A program made the translations under genes and the position numbers. From Candidatus Uhrbacteria bacterium (GTDB lineage: Bacteria > Patescibacteriota > Patescibacteriia > JACRJV01), in the NCBI GenBank assembly GCA_016215325.1, contig JACRJV010000011.1, positions 1-41,390 of the forward strand: a DNA stretch of 41,390 nt. Reading direction: 5' to 3'. This document shows positions 1-8,802 of this stretch, piece by piece (the first letter of the stretch is position 1; each line of letters starts with the position of its first letter). Under the pieces are notes generated by a model. That model had not been told where the DNA came from. It did not search any database and saw only the letters and a program-made list of their open reading frames with translations.

Positions 1-79
1 ATTCTTTTTGGTCTTCTGAGACCTGCAGTTTGGGCAATATCGATACTTTTTTTAGAGCCATATCATAGATGATTAATAG

Positions 80-322
80 TTTAGTGGCTCTAGTATTGCA
101 CAAACTCCAGATTTCAGCCTTACGGATTTTCCATTAACTCACACCACGGGGCAAAGCCTCGGCGATGTCCTTCGGTCCAACGCCCGTGACGTCCATGCGG
201 CCCTCGGGCGCGCCGGGTTCGAGACCGACGAACCGAAGTGCACCCCGGTGCGCAAGTCGCTTGTCCCGCTTTCGGGAAGGGCGTTCCGCTACGCCCACTG
301 CACGTTCACGGCCTGGTCCTGA
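80..322 (+). pseudogene. GC-rich gene remnant, no clear start
   Basis: This frame is open from just after a TAG at 77-79 to a TGA at 320-322. From about position 143 the third codon positions are almost all G or C, as in a high-GC gene, while the first part is A/T-rich. No ATG, GTG or TTG lies in frame upstream of the GC-rich part, so it reads as the 3' end of a gene whose beginning is lost. The product would end in a basic, Cys-containing tail (EPKCTPVRKSLVPLSGRAF). I do not recognise the family. Its base composition matches the GC-rich blocks near the other end of the window. Confidence is low because it rests on codon composition alone. Confidence 0.3.
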
Positions 323-357
323 CCCGCCACTGACAGGGCCTATTCGGCTCCCTACTC

Positions 358-392
358 ATCGCCTCGTTCCCCTCATCGGTGAGCGAGGCGAT
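358..392 (+). terminator. Strong hairpin upstream of rarA
   Basis: ATCGCCTCG at 358-366 pairs with CGAGGCGAT at 384-392, and inside it CTCA/TGAG closes a TCGG loop. The stem is strong but no clear T-run follows, so it may be a terminator for the GC-rich remnant or a leader structure ahead of rarA. Confidence 0.4.
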
Positions 393-445
393 TGCATTGT
401 TGGGCGGTACCATCTCTTTGCCGCGATGTGCTACCATGTACATAT

Positions 446-1660
446 ATGAATACTATCGGGCCACTCGCTGATCGCATGCGCCCACGGACGATCGAGGAGT
501 TTGTCGGGCAATTCCATTTGCTTAAACAAGGTGGCGTGCTTTCCACCATGATCAGTCAGAAAACGATATTCTCACTTATCTTGTGGGGTCCGCCCGGCAC
601 AGGCAAGACAACCCTTGCAAAAATTCTCGCTGCCAATGCCGCCGCTGAATTTGTACAACTCTCTGCGGTGACCAGCGGCGTCAAAGATGTGCGCGCCGTG
701 ATCACCGCTGCCAAGCAGAACCAATTGTTGGATAAACGCACTATTCTTTTTGTTGATGAACTCCATCGATTCAACAAAGCGCAGCAGGACGCATTCCTGC
801 CGCACGTGGAATCTGGTACAATTACATTCATCGGAGCAACAACAGAGAACCCATCGTTTGAAGTGATTGCACCGCTGTTGTCGCGCTCTCGGGTCTTGCA
901 TTTACGACCGTTGTCCGTGGAAGATTTGGAGATTCTCTTAGAGCGATCCTTGAGTGATCCAGACCGCGGGATTGCGGGAGTCACGATGGCATCAGAGGCG
1001 CGGCTTGCGTTGATTCGCGCCAGTGGAGGGGATGCGCGCACATTGCTGAATGCTCTTGAGCTGTCTGCAACGCTTGCACGCGGTGCTGATGGCCTGATCA
1101 CCACTGAACACATCAAAGAAGCTCTCCAGAGTAAAACAGTGCTGTATGATCGCGCGGGAGAGGGGCATCACAATACGATTTCAGCGTTTATTAAATCGAT
1201 GCGCGGCAGCGACGCCAATGCCACGCTTTATTATTTGTGTCGGATGATAGAAGGCGGGGAAGACCCGCTGTTTATTGCCCGGCGGATGGTGGTGTTTGCC
1301 AGCGAAGATGTGGGGCTTGCAGATTTCAGAGGATTGTTGGTTGCGGTCGCGGCATTCCAGGCATGTGAACGAGTGGGATACCCGGAATGCCAGTTGACCT
1401 TAGCGCATGCGGCAACCTATTTGGCGCAAGCCAAGAAATCACGGGCGGTTGTGAATGCGATCCCCAAAGCCATGGAGGCGGTGGCCAAGACCCGCGATGT
1501 TCCCATTCCCTTGCATTTGCGAAACGCCTTCACACGGCTTATGAAAGAGGAGGGGTATGCCCAAGGCTATACGTGGAGCGGGGGGCTGCCGCATATCGAA
1601 GATGAAACTAAAGGATTTTTACCGGATGAATTAACGGGGGAGGATTTTTTTACCGTATGA
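446..1660 (+). CDS. rarA: Replication-associated recombination protein A (RarA/MgsA AAA+ ATPase)
   Basis: A 404-aa AAA+ ATPase of the RarA/MgsA/WRNIP1 family, which acts at stalled replication forks and is related to clamp-loader subunits. Visible motifs are an N-terminal PLADRMRPRTIEEFVGQ block, Walker A GPPGTGKTT, Walker B ILFVDELHRF, and the sensor-1 stretch GATTENPSFEV. The C-terminal half carries the MgsA-type helical region (SAFIKSMRGSDANA, ARRMVVFASEDVGLAD). Length is close to the usual 400-450 aa. The frame is open further upstream to an ATG at 392, but family homology begins at the ATG at 446, which I chose. No clear Shine-Dalgarno site precedes it. The stop overlaps the next gene's ATG by four bases (ATGA), indicating translational coupling. 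Confidence 0.93.
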   Translation: MNTIGPLADRMRPRTIEEFVGQFHLLKQGGVLSTMISQKTIFSLILWGPPGTGKTTLAKILAANAAAEFVQLSAVTSGVKDVRAVITAAKQNQLLDKRTILFVDELHRFNKAQQDAFLPHVESGTITFIGATTENPSFEVIAPLLSRSRVLHLRPLSVEDLEILLERSLSDPDRGIAGVTMASEARLALIRASGGDARTLLNALELSATLARGADGLITTEHIKEALQSKTVLYDRAGEGHHNTISAFIKSMRGSDANATLYYLCRMIEGGEDPLFIARRMVVFASEDVGLADFRGLLVAVAAFQACERVGYPECQLTLAHAATYLAQAKKSRAVVNAIPKAMEAVAKTRDVPIPLHLRNAFTRLMKEEGYAQGYTWSGGLPHIEDETKGFLPDELTGEDFFTV

Positions 1661-4215
1661 ATGCCATTGCCACGTCAGCGGTATCAGTCGACGCCATTGC
1701 CAAACAATTTCGATCATCGACGGCAGGACTGTCGTCGTCGGTTGCCACGCAGCGCCTAGCAGAAGTCGGCCCCAATGCATTGCCAGCAGCGCGTCTTGGC
1801 CCTTGGCGTATTTTATTGCGACAGCTCGGGAGCCCTTTTATTGCCCTCTTGGCCGTGGTGGCGGCGTTGTCGATTGTGTTGGGGACCATGATCAATGGGG
1901 CAATGGTGATTCTGTTTATCGCAATCAACACTGTCTTGGGGTTCTATCAAGAATACCGTTCTGAACGCTCCCTCGAAACATTAGGGCAATATATTCAACA
2001 TCGCGTCCGTGTCCGGCGCGGGGGGAAGACTCTTGAGGTTGGCAGTCGCACGATTGTTCCCGGCGATCTCATGATTGTCGAGCCCGGTGACCGCCTTGCC
2101 GCCGATCTACGGATCACCGCCGGCCACGATGTGTTGGTGGATGAATCCATTTTGAGCGGGGAGTCGGCGCCTGTCCACAAGAATGCGCGCACGCTCGCAA
2201 AAGCGCCCGACACGCAGCTCAAGGCTGCCAATATATTGTTTGCTGGGACAACGGTCGTCGAAGGTCGGGCAGAGGGAATAGTGGTCGCCACGGGGCGAGA
2301 TATGGCCATGGGGGAAATTGCCCAACGTTGCAGCCAGACAAAGCGAGAAAGCGGTTTTGAAAAAGGAGTGCGATCATTCAGTTATTTTATTTTGAAATTA
2401 GTCCTTGCAACCCTGGTGTTGGTATTCATCGCGAACATTCTTCTTAAGGGGCAGCAGTCTAACCCTGTTGAGCTCATCATTTTCTCGATTGCTCTGGCCG
2501 TGAGCGTCATCCCCGAGGCATTGCCGGTGGTAATGACCTTTTCGCTTTCCCGCGGAGCGCTCAAGCTGGCCAAGCAGCATGTGGTGGTCAAGCGTCTCTC
2601 CGCAGTGGAGGATCTGGGGAGCATGGAGGTGCTTTGCACGGATAAAACCGGGACGATCACTCAAAATAAGCTTCGGGTCGCGGACATCCTGAGTTCCAAT
2701 CCCGACCAATTACTGTTGATGGCGGCAGTGGCAGGGGAGCCCAAGCATGGATCCAAGGCGTTCATAAACTCCTTCGATCGCGCGATTGATCACCGCTTGT
2801 CCGCGCCACTGCGCCGTACGATGAGCAAATACCGTCGTATTGACGAATTGCCGTTTGATCCGATCCGTCGCCGCAACAGCGTGGTTGTCGAATACGCCGG
2901 AGGGCGAACGATGATCATGCGCGGGGCCATGGAGGAATTACTCGAATCCAGCGCCCTCACTGAGCGTGAGCGCATACCGCTCCAAGAATGGTCGGCGCAG
3001 GAGGGCAGTAAGGGCCGGCGCGTGATCGCCGTTGCGATCAAATCTGTGGGCGTCCAGCCGCGGTATACCCTGAAGGACGAAGCAAGCGATCATGCTCACC
3101 CCGTGACAATGGTGGGACTCATCTCGTTTGTCGATCCTATCAAGCCGACTACACGCAATGCCATCGTGACGGCCAAGCGATTAGGACTCAAGGTGAAGAT
3201 TTTAAGCGGCGATAGCCCCGAGGTGGCAAGCGCTGTTGGTAAACAGATTGGGCTTATTGAGCACATGTCACAGGTGATGACTGGCAGCGAGTTTGAACGC
3301 CTGTCGGCCGCAGAGCAGCTCAAGACGATCGAAACCACCACGGTGTTCGCGCGGGTGAGTCCCCAGCAGAAATACCACATTATCGAACTGTTAAAACACC
3401 GGTACGAGGTTGGGTATTTGGGCGACGGCATCAATGATGCGCCGGCCCTTAAAATCGCGACCGTTGGGTTAGTGGTTGACGGAGCGTCGGATGTTGCGCG
3501 CGAGTCGGCGGATATCGTCCTTCTGGATAAAAGTTTGTATGTTATTGTCAATGGCATCCAAGAAGGTCGGATGATTTTTGCCAACACGGTGAAATATATT
3601 AAATCAACGCTTGCTTCCAATTTCGGGAATTTCTATACCGTCGCGATCGCATCGTTGCTCATCGATTTTTTACCCATGCTTCCGTTGCAAATATTGTTGG
3701 TCAACCTCCTTTCGGACTTCCCGATGATCGCCGTTGCCACCGATTCTGTCGACCATCAAGAACTCACAAAACCTCGCCGGTACGATATTCGGGAAGTGGC
3801 CAGCATTGCGACGATCTTGGGGTTGGTGAGCAGCGTGTTCGACTTTATGGTGTTTGCCGCTTTCTATCGGATTGGGCCCCAAGTGCTGCAGACCAATTGG
3901 TTTATCGCGAGCATTCTCACGGAACTCCTCTTTATCTTTGCGGTGCGCACACACCGCTGGATGTTCGCTGCCCGTCGGCCGTCTATGCCACTGATGCTAC
4001 TCACCGGCGTTGCCGCCATTGCCACGATCGTAATTCCCTACAGCAGCATCGGGCACTCAGTCTTCCAGTTTGTGACTCCTCGACCAGGGGACATGGCAAT
4101 CATCATCGGTATCGCGATTTCTTACATGATTTGTACGGAAGCCGTTAAGCTCGCTTACTATCGACATCTCAACAATCATCACGCCAGCCCGCCGCGTTTA
4201 AGAGTTGCTTCGTAA
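1657..4215 (+). CDS. Cation-transporting P-type ATPase, MgtA-like
   Basis: An 852-aa P-type ATPase. In order it has an N-terminal cation-ATPase domain, two early membrane segments, an actuator loop with SGES near residue 167 (usually TGES), the TM4 motif PEALP, the phosphorylation site DKTGTIT with Asp at residue 329, a nucleotide-binding domain, the hinge GDGINDAPAL near residue 588, and a C-terminal block of about four to six membrane helices. The stretch from TM4 to the phosphorylation site (SRGALKLAKQHVVVKRL) resembles bacterial Mg2+ ATPases of the MgtA/MgtB type more than Ca2+ pumps, which have PEGLP. The substrate is therefore inferred as Mg2+ or another divalent cation and is not certain. 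It is coupled to rarA by an ATGA overlap, with GGGGGAGGA upstream as a plausible ribosome site. Its 3' end overlaps maf on the other strand by 47 bases. Confidence 0.85.
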   Translation: MNAIATSAVSVDAIAKQFRSSTAGLSSSVATQRLAEVGPNALPAARLGPWRILLRQLGSPFIALLAVVAALSIVLGTMINGAMVILFIAINTVLGFYQEYRSERSLETLGQYIQHRVRVRRGGKTLEVGSRTIVPGDLMIVEPGDRLAADLRITAGHDVLVDESILSGESAPVHKNARTLAKAPDTQLKAANILFAGTTVVEGRAEGIVVATGRDMAMGEIAQRCSQTKRESGFEKGVRSFSYFILKLVLATLVLVFIANILLKGQQSNPVELIIFSIALAVSVIPEALPVVMTFSLSRGALKLAKQHVVVKRLSAVEDLGSMEVLCTDKTGTITQNKLRVADILSSNPDQLLLMAAVAGEPKHGSKAFINSFDRAIDHRLSAPLRRTMSKYRRIDELPFDPIRRRNSVVVEYAGGRTMIMRGAMEELLESSALTERERIPLQEWSAQEGSKGRRVIAVAIKSVGVQPRYTLKDEASDHAHPVTMVGLISFVDPIKPTTRNAIVTAKRLGLKVKILSGDSPEVASAVGKQIGLIEHMSQVMTGSEFERLSAAEQLKTIETTTVFARVSPQQKYHIIELLKHRYEVGYLGDGINDAPALKIATVGLVVDGASDVARESADIVLLDKSLYVIVNGIQEGRMIFANTVKYIKSTLASNFGNFYTVAIASLLIDFLPMLPLQILLVNLLSDFPMIAVATDSVDHQELTKPRRYDIREVASIATILGLVSSVFDFMVFAAFYRIGPQVLQTNWFIASILTELLFIFAVRTHRWMFAARRPSMPLMLLTGVAAIATIVIPYSSIGHSVFQFVTPRPGDMAIIIGIAISYMICTEAVKLAYYRHLNNHHASPPRLRVAS

Positions 4216-4750
4216 TACGGATCGACAGCCCGAGGGCGCTGTCGTTGTCTCCTTCAATGTGGTCCACAAACGGTTTAAGAAGGGGATGTTCGATGTTTAA
4301 CCCGCCGGCATGGGTGAATGGATCGCCCGTAGCAATGACCTGTTCTACGACTTCACCCGGGATGGACTTGAACCAGACCGTCGCCGTATGGGTCGCATAA
4401 GCGCGTTGTCCTGTTGCGGTGTTTGTCACCACGATGGTGTTGACTGTCTTGGCCGGGGATACCGCATAGCTTCTAAAAAATTCCCGTACGTGCTGCGCGG
4501 TTTCGGGTTTTTCGTACGTTTTGCCGTTGCACACAACCACGAGATCAGCCGTGATCAGCAGTGAAGGCTTGGATATTTTTGGAACCAAGGCATCGGCCTT
4601 GGCATTGGCGAGTTGGAGTGTTAACTGTTTTGGGTCATCCGATCGAATCGTCTTTTCGTCGATGTTCGCTCTCATCACCTCAAACACAAACCCAGCACGT
4701 TGGAATACCATGCGCCGAGCGGTTGACTGGGAGCCCAGGATGAGGTTCAT
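4169..4750 (-). CDS. maf: Maf-like nucleotide pyrophosphatase
   Basis: A 193-aa protein of the Maf/HAM1-like family, nucleoside triphosphate pyrophosphatases that hydrolyse non-canonical or modified nucleotides. The N-terminus LGSQSTARRMVFQRAGFVFE matches the family signature (usually S-x-S-P-R-R), here with S-T-A-R-R. A central ADLVVVCNGKTYEKP corresponds to the catalytic Asp region (family consensus ADTvV...GkilgKP). Length is normal (about 190-200 aa). It runs convergently into the P-type ATPase, with 47 bases of 3' overlap, and diverges from pta over a 78-bp gap. The substituted Pro in the first motif and the V-V-C-N in place of the usual V-x-x-D leave room for altered substrate preference. 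Confidence 0.82.
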   Translation of the reverse strand: MNLILGSQSTARRMVFQRAGFVFEVMRANIDEKTIRSDDPKQLTLQLANAKADALVPKISKPSLLITADLVVVCNGKTYEKPETAQHVREFFRSYAVSPAKTVNTIVVTNTATGQRAYATHTATVWFKSIPGEVVEQVIATGDPFTHAGGLNIEHPLLKPFVDHIEGDNDSALGLSIRITKQLLNAAGWRDDC

Positions 4751-4790
4751 ATGCCTAATAGAGCGATATACTGAATACTATAGGGCAATA

Positions 4791-4819
4791 TTTACCGATC
4801 CGGCAAACCGTGATACGAT
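4791..4819 (+). promoter_or_regulatory. Promoter of pta-xfp
   Basis: TTTACC (4791-4796) and TACGAT (4814-4819) are spaced by 17 bp, each four of six to the sigma-70 consensus. The ATG of pta lies at 4829, nine bases after the -10 box, so the message would be leaderless or nearly so. This fits the absence of any Shine-Dalgarno sequence before pta. Confidence 0.55.
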
Positions 4820-4828
4820 GCGTCCACT

Positions 4829-5845
4829 ATGCCTCGTTTTATTACACAACTGCGTGATCGAATTACGCACGGACCCCCCCGGACGGTTCTCTTTCCGGAA
4901 GCAGGAGACGAGCGGGTGTTAGAGGCGGCAAACATCCTTGCACGGGAAGGGATTGTCCGGCCCCTTTTGATCTGCGAGAGTCGCGCTGCTGCAACATTGG
5001 AAACAGGAGGGCTAGACTCTATAGTGATTGATGAAACTCTTGCGTATGCTCTGCAAGAGACATTACGTACGGTCCGCTCTTCAAAAGTTGGAACAGCGGA
5101 TGAGTTACACCCTGACGCGGCCTTTGCGCTTGCCCATGACCCCTTGTTCTATGGGATGTATTTGTTACGGATGGGGAAGGCCGATGGGTTAGTCGCGGGC
5201 GCAGTCCGGACCACCGCGGATGTAGGGCGCGCCGGTTTATGGCTTATTGGCAAAGCCCCCGGGATTCAAACAGTTTCGAGTGCGATGTATATGGTCGTTC
5301 CGCCGTTTCGTGCGACTGCGGAGGCGGAGGTTCTGACGTTTGCCGATTGCGCAGTAGTGCCCGATCCTTCGAGCGAGCAGCTTGCCGATATCGCCATTGC
5401 ATCTGCAGATGCCCGGTCGTCGATTGTCGGTGATGCGCCGCGCGTGGCGATGCTCTCCTACAGTACGAAAGGTTCTGGTGGTGATCGCTCGTCGACGTTG
5501 GCGTTGCGCAAGGCCATGGCATTAGTGCGGGAGAAAAGGCCTGATATCATGGTGGACGGGGAGCTCCAGGCTGATGCCGCATTGGTGAAATCCATTGCTG
5601 ATCGAAAGGCGCCGGGGAGCTCGTTGAGCGGGGCGGCAAATGTACTCATTTTCCCTTCATTGGATGCGGCCAACATAGCGTACAAACTGGTTGCCACGTT
5701 GGTGCCCGGCGCGCAAGCGATCGGACCGATTCTTCAAGGTTTTGCCAAGCCCATGAGTGACCTCTCCCGCGGGGCAACAGTAGAGGATATTGTCAGTGTT
5801 GCAACGATTGTAGCGGCGCAGGTTCCGTCGGCTTCGTCATCCTGA
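4829..5845 (+). CDS. pta: Phosphate acetyltransferase
   Basis: A 338-aa single-domain phosphotransacetylase (PTA_PTB family) that interconverts acetyl phosphate plus CoA with acetyl-CoA plus phosphate. It shows the family's N-terminal [19 protein letters not shown], the central [20 protein letters not shown], and the C-terminal segment [10 protein letters not shown] followed by [20 protein letters not shown] and [19 protein letters not shown]. Length equals the short bacterial Pta form, without the N-terminal DRTGG domain. It lies four bases upstream of the phosphoketolase gene, so the acetyl phosphate made by Xfp can be turned into acetyl-CoA. Acetate kinase is not in the window. The start ATG is set by homology and by the near-leaderless promoter. 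Confidence 0.95.
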   Translation: MPRFITQLRDRITHGPPRTVLFPEAGDERVLEAANILAREGIVRPLLICESRAAATLETGGLDSIVIDETLAYALQETLRTVRSSKVGTADELHPDAAFALAHDPLFYGMYLLRMGKADGLVAGAVRTTADVGRAGLWLIGKAPGIQTVSSAMYMVVPPFRATAEAEVLTFADCAVVPDPSSEQLADIAIASADARSSIVGDAPRVAMLSYSTKGSGGDRSSTLALRKAMALVREKRPDIMVDGELQADAALVKSIADRKAPGSSLSGAANVLIFPSLDAANIAYKLVATLVPGAQAIGPILQGFAKPMSDLSRGATVEDIVSVATIVAAQVPSASSS

Positions 5846-5849
5846 ATTT

Positions 5850-8240
5850 ATGATGAAAGATCTTTTTGATGAATCAGTAAACTATCTTCCCCAAGATCTT
5901 GTCCAAAAAATGGATGCGTATTGGCGCGCGGCCAACTATCTTGCGATCGGGCAAATCTATCTTTTTAACAATTCATTACTTCGGCGGCCGCTTACGCAAG
6001 ACGATATCAAGCCGTTGCTCATGGGCCATTGGGGAACTTCGCCGGGCCAGAATTTTATTTACATCCATCTCAATAGAATCATCAAAGAATACGATCTCAA
6101 CATGATCTATATTTCTGGGCCGGGCCATGGCGGGCCGGCGCTCATTGCCAACATATATTTGGAAGGCACATACAGTGAAGTCTACCCGCATATCGGTCAG
6201 AATGAAGAAGGGCTGAAAAAATTATTTACTCAATTTTCTTTTCCCGGCGGGGTGCCGAGCCATGTTTCGCCCGAGTGCCCTGGATCCATCCATGAAGGCG
6301 GAGAGTTAGGGTACTCGTTAAGCCACGCCTTCGGGGCGGTCTTTGATAATCCCGACTTGATTACCGCATGCGTGGTCGGTGACGGAGAAGCCGAGACCGG
6401 GCCGTTAGCGGGCTCCTGGCACTCGAATAAATTCTTGAACCCCCAAACCGATGGAGCCGTATTGCCGATCCTTCATTTGAATGGATATAAAATTTCCAAT
6501 CCAACAATTTTTGCCCGCATCTCAAAGGAAGAATTAGACCAGCTGTTTCGCGGGTATGGATGGGCCCCCTATTTCGTTGAGGGAGATGATCCGACCGCAA
6601 TGCATCAAATGATGGCCAAGACGTTGGATGCTGCCGTTGCCCAGATCCAGAAGATCCAAGAGGATGCAAGGCAGCGGGGCATTACCGCGCGTCCGCGCTG
6701 GCCCATGATCATTTTGCGTACGCCAAAAGGCTGGACTGGGCCAAAGGAAATTGACGGCAAACCCAACGAAGGCACATTCCGTTCCCATCAAGTGCCATTT
6801 GCCGACCTGAAAACAAACAAGCAACATTTTGATCAATTTGTAGATTGGTTCAAAAGTTACCGACCCGAGGAATTGTTTGATGCTGTCGGTCGCCTCAAGC
6901 CAGAGTTAGCAGCGCTCGCGCCAGCAGGCCCACGGCGCATGGGAGCTAACCCCCATGCCAATGGGGGCCTCTATTTGCGCAGCCTTGTTCTGCCCGAGAT
7001 CACCCCGTACGCCGTCCAATGGCAGCAGCGCGGGCAAGAGGCGGAGGGAGCCATGCGCGTGCTTGCGCGTTGGTTGCGCGATGTTATTACTGCAAATGCA
7101 AAAGAGCAGAATTTCCGTATATTTGGACCAGATGAAACAGTATCCAATGGCCTGGGAGCCGTGTTCGAAGCCACCAACCGCCAGTGGATGGCAGATCAAA
7201 CGAATGAGGATGAATTCCATGGCCAATCCGGGCGGGTGATGGAAATATTAAGCGAGCACCTGTGCCAAGGATGGTTAGAAGGGTACCTGCTCACTGGTCG
7301 GCACGGACTCTTTAACAGTTATGAAGCGTTTATTCATATCGTGAGCTCCATGTTTAACCAGCATGCCAAATGGTTGGACATCACTTCTGGCATCCCATGG
7401 CGCAAACCGATTGCATCGCTGAATTATCTCATTACTTCCCACGTATGGCGGCAGGGGCACAATGGATTTACGCATCAAGACCCTGGGTTCCTCGACCATG
7501 TCTATGTGAAAAAGGCGGATATCGTCCGGGCGTACTTGCCGCCCGATGCAAATTGCCTGCTGACAGTGATGAATGCGTGTTTGAGGTCGGAGCACAAGAT
7601 CAACATCGTAGTTGCTGGCAAACACCCGATGCCGCAATGGTTTACCATGGAAGAAGCAATGCGGCATTGCGCGCAAGGGATCGGTATCTTAGATTGGGCG
7701 AGTTCTGATGCCGGGGGAGAGCCGGATGCCGTGCTTGCCTGCGCCGGTGATGTGCCCACCATGGAAACGCTCGCGGCCGTTTCGATCCTGCGAGAGCATG
7801 TACCGAATCTCAAACTTCGCGTGATCAATGTGGTAGACCTCATGACATTGCGGCCGCGCAAGAATCACCCGCATGGGTTGGAAGATGCCCAGTACGAGGC
7901 ATTATTCACGAAGGATAAGCCTACTACGTTTATCTTCCATGGGTACTCATCGCTTATTCACCGTTTGGCCTATCGCCGACCGAATCATGCTAATATGCAC
8001 GTTTATGGCTATCAGGAGGAAGGGACGACCACCACCCCCTTTGATATGACGGTCTTGAATGGCATCGATCGATATCATATTGTCCAGTATGTGATCAGTG
8101 CACTGGCGCACCTCGGGGAAGATGAGCGGCGCCTTGCAAAGACCATGGAAGAAAAATTGGAACAGCATCGGAAATATGTTGTCGTGCATGGCCAAGACCT
8201 ACCCGAGATTAGAGACTGGAAGTGGCCGACAAGATCCTGA
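5850..8240 (+). CDS. xfp: Xylulose-5-phosphate/fructose-6-phosphate phosphoketolase
   Basis: A 796-aa thiamine-diphosphate enzyme of the phosphoketolase family, usual length about 790-830 aa. It cleaves xylulose-5-P, and often fructose-6-P, with phosphate to acetyl phosphate and glyceraldehyde-3-P or erythrose-4-P. Visible motifs are SGPGHGGPA near residue 90, the ThDP/Mg2+ motif [19 protein letters not shown] from residue 177, the pyrimidine-binding middle domain ([10 protein letters not shown] region, here [20 protein letters not shown]), [18 protein letters not shown], and the C-terminal [18 protein letters not shown]. It begins ATGATG four bases after pta without a ribosome site and ends at a bidirectional terminator. 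The pair gives an ATP-sparing heterofermentative branch, common in small-genome fermenters that lack a complete glycolysis. I see no missing key motif. Confidence 0.97.
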   Translation: MMKDLFDESVNYLPQDLVQKMDAYWRAANYLAIGQIYLFNNSLLRRPLTQDDIKPLLMGHWGTSPGQNFIYIHLNRIIKEYDLNMIYISGPGHGGPALIANIYLEGTYSEVYPHIGQNEEGLKKLFTQFSFPGGVPSHVSPECPGSIHEGGELGYSLSHAFGAVFDNPDLITACVVGDGEAETGPLAGSWHSNKFLNPQTDGAVLPILHLNGYKISNPTIFARISKEELDQLFRGYGWAPYFVEGDDPTAMHQMMAKTLDAAVAQIQKIQEDARQRGITARPRWPMIILRTPKGWTGPKEIDGKPNEGTFRSHQVPFADLKTNKQHFDQFVDWFKSYRPEELFDAVGRLKPELAALAPAGPRRMGANPHANGGLYLRSLVLPEITPYAVQWQQRGQEAEGAMRVLARWLRDVITANAKEQNFRIFGPDETVSNGLGAVFEATNRQWMADQTNEDEFHGQSGRVMEILSEHLCQGWLEGYLLTGRHGLFNSYEAFIHIVSSMFNQHAKWLDITSGIPWRKPIASLNYLITSHVWRQGHNGFTHQDPGFLDHVYVKKADIVRAYLPPDANCLLTVMNACLRSEHKINIVVAGKHPMPQWFTMEEAMRHCAQGIGILDWASSDAGGEPDAVLACAGDVPTMETLAAVSILREHVPNLKLRVINVVDLMTLRPRKNHPHGLEDAQYEALFTKDKPTTFIFHGYSSLIHRLAYRRPNHANMHVYGYQEEGTTTTPFDMTVLNGIDRYHIVQYVISALAHLGEDERRLAKTMEEKLEQHRKYVVVHGQDLPEIRDWKWPTRS

Positions 8241-8258
8241 TCTTATAATCCAAGATTC

Positions 8259-8294
8259 AAAAAAACACCCCGATATCCATCGGGGTGTTTTTTT
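8259..8294. terminator. Bidirectional rho-independent terminator
   Basis: An A-run (8259-8265), the nine-bp stem CACCCCGAT/ATCGGGGTG with loop ATCC, and a T-run (8288-8294). It can end xfp transcripts on the + strand and tRNA-Ala transcripts on the - strand. Confidence 0.9.
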
Positions 8295-8369
8295 GGTGGA
8301 CCCTACCGGGCTCGAACCGGTCACCTCTGCCTTGCAAAGGCAGCGCTCTACCAAATGAGCTAAGGGCCC
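8294..8369 (-). tRNA. tRNA-Ala (anticodon TGC), CCA encoded
   Basis: Read on the - strand it folds as a cloverleaf: acceptor GGGCCCT/AGGGTCC, D arm with GGTAGAGC, anticodon stem CTGCC/GGCAG around loop TTTGCAA, T arm with GGTTCGAACCC, discriminator A and an encoded CCA at 8294-8296. The UGC anticodon reads alanine codons. The T-run of the terminator for xfp touches its 3' end. Confidence 0.96.
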
Positions 8370-8390
8370 ATGACAAATCCTGTTTGGAAA

Positions 8391-8648
8391 TTAGGCATTG
8401 GGACTAAACCCCCGGAACAGCGGGGCGAAGATCCAAAGAATAATATTGCCAAGCAGGTTGGTTACCATTAAGAAGCCGATGAAGGTAATGCAGATTCCCG
8501 TGAGCTTGTAGAAGAGCCGGCTGCCTCCGCTGGAACCCAGCCACCGTTCTGCAACTTCAATGCCGCCCATGTTTTGGTACAACCATTCCGACTTAAGGGT
8601 CAGAAGGATTCCAATGGCCGCGATGATAACTCCAACAATGATGCGCAT
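8391..8648 (-). CDS. Small two-helix membrane protein, unknown function
   Basis: An 85-aa hypothetical protein between two tRNA genes on the same strand. It has an N-terminal hydrophobic helix (residues 2-17, IIVGVIIAAIGILLTL) and a second one near residues 52-75 (CITFIGFLMVTNLLGNIILW), with a short glycine/serine-rich loop between them. There is no signal cleavage site, and the C-terminus is short and likely exposed. I do not recognise the family. The ATG lies 12 bases downstream of the tRNA-Val 3' end, suggesting co-transcription with the tRNA genes. Coding status rests on the clean two-TM pattern and the fit between the tRNAs. Confidence 0.65.
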   Translation of the reverse strand: MRIIVGVIIAAIGILLTLKSEWLYQNMGGIEVAERWLGSSGGSRLFYKLTGICITFIGFLMVTNLLGNIILWIFAPLFRGFSPNA

Positions 8649-8660
8649 AGTATGTTTCTT

Positions 8661-8734
8661 TGGGCGCTTAGGGACTCGAACCCCAGACCTTCTCGGTGTA
8701 AACGAGACGCTCTAACCAGCTGAGCTAAGCGCCC
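8661..8734 (-). tRNA. tRNA-Val (anticodon TAC), no encoded CCA
   Basis: On the - strand: acceptor GGGCGCT/AGCGCCC, anticodon stem TCTCG/CGAGA around loop TTTACAC, T loop TTCGAGT, discriminator A at 8661. The next bases on this strand are AAG, so CCA must be added by the CCA-adding enzyme, whose gene lies at 13388-15016. Confidence 0.95.
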
Positions 8735-8802
8735 GCAAAGTAAGCGTATCCTATCATGAACTTATCCGCTCGCCAAGACCAACGGTTAAGGACGCAAGAG
8801 AG

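Noticed and set aside
165-449. A 94-aa ORF before rarA
   Set aside because: Its Pro/Arg/Ser-rich translation is the off-frame reading of the GC-rich remnant and it runs into rarA without a ribosome site.
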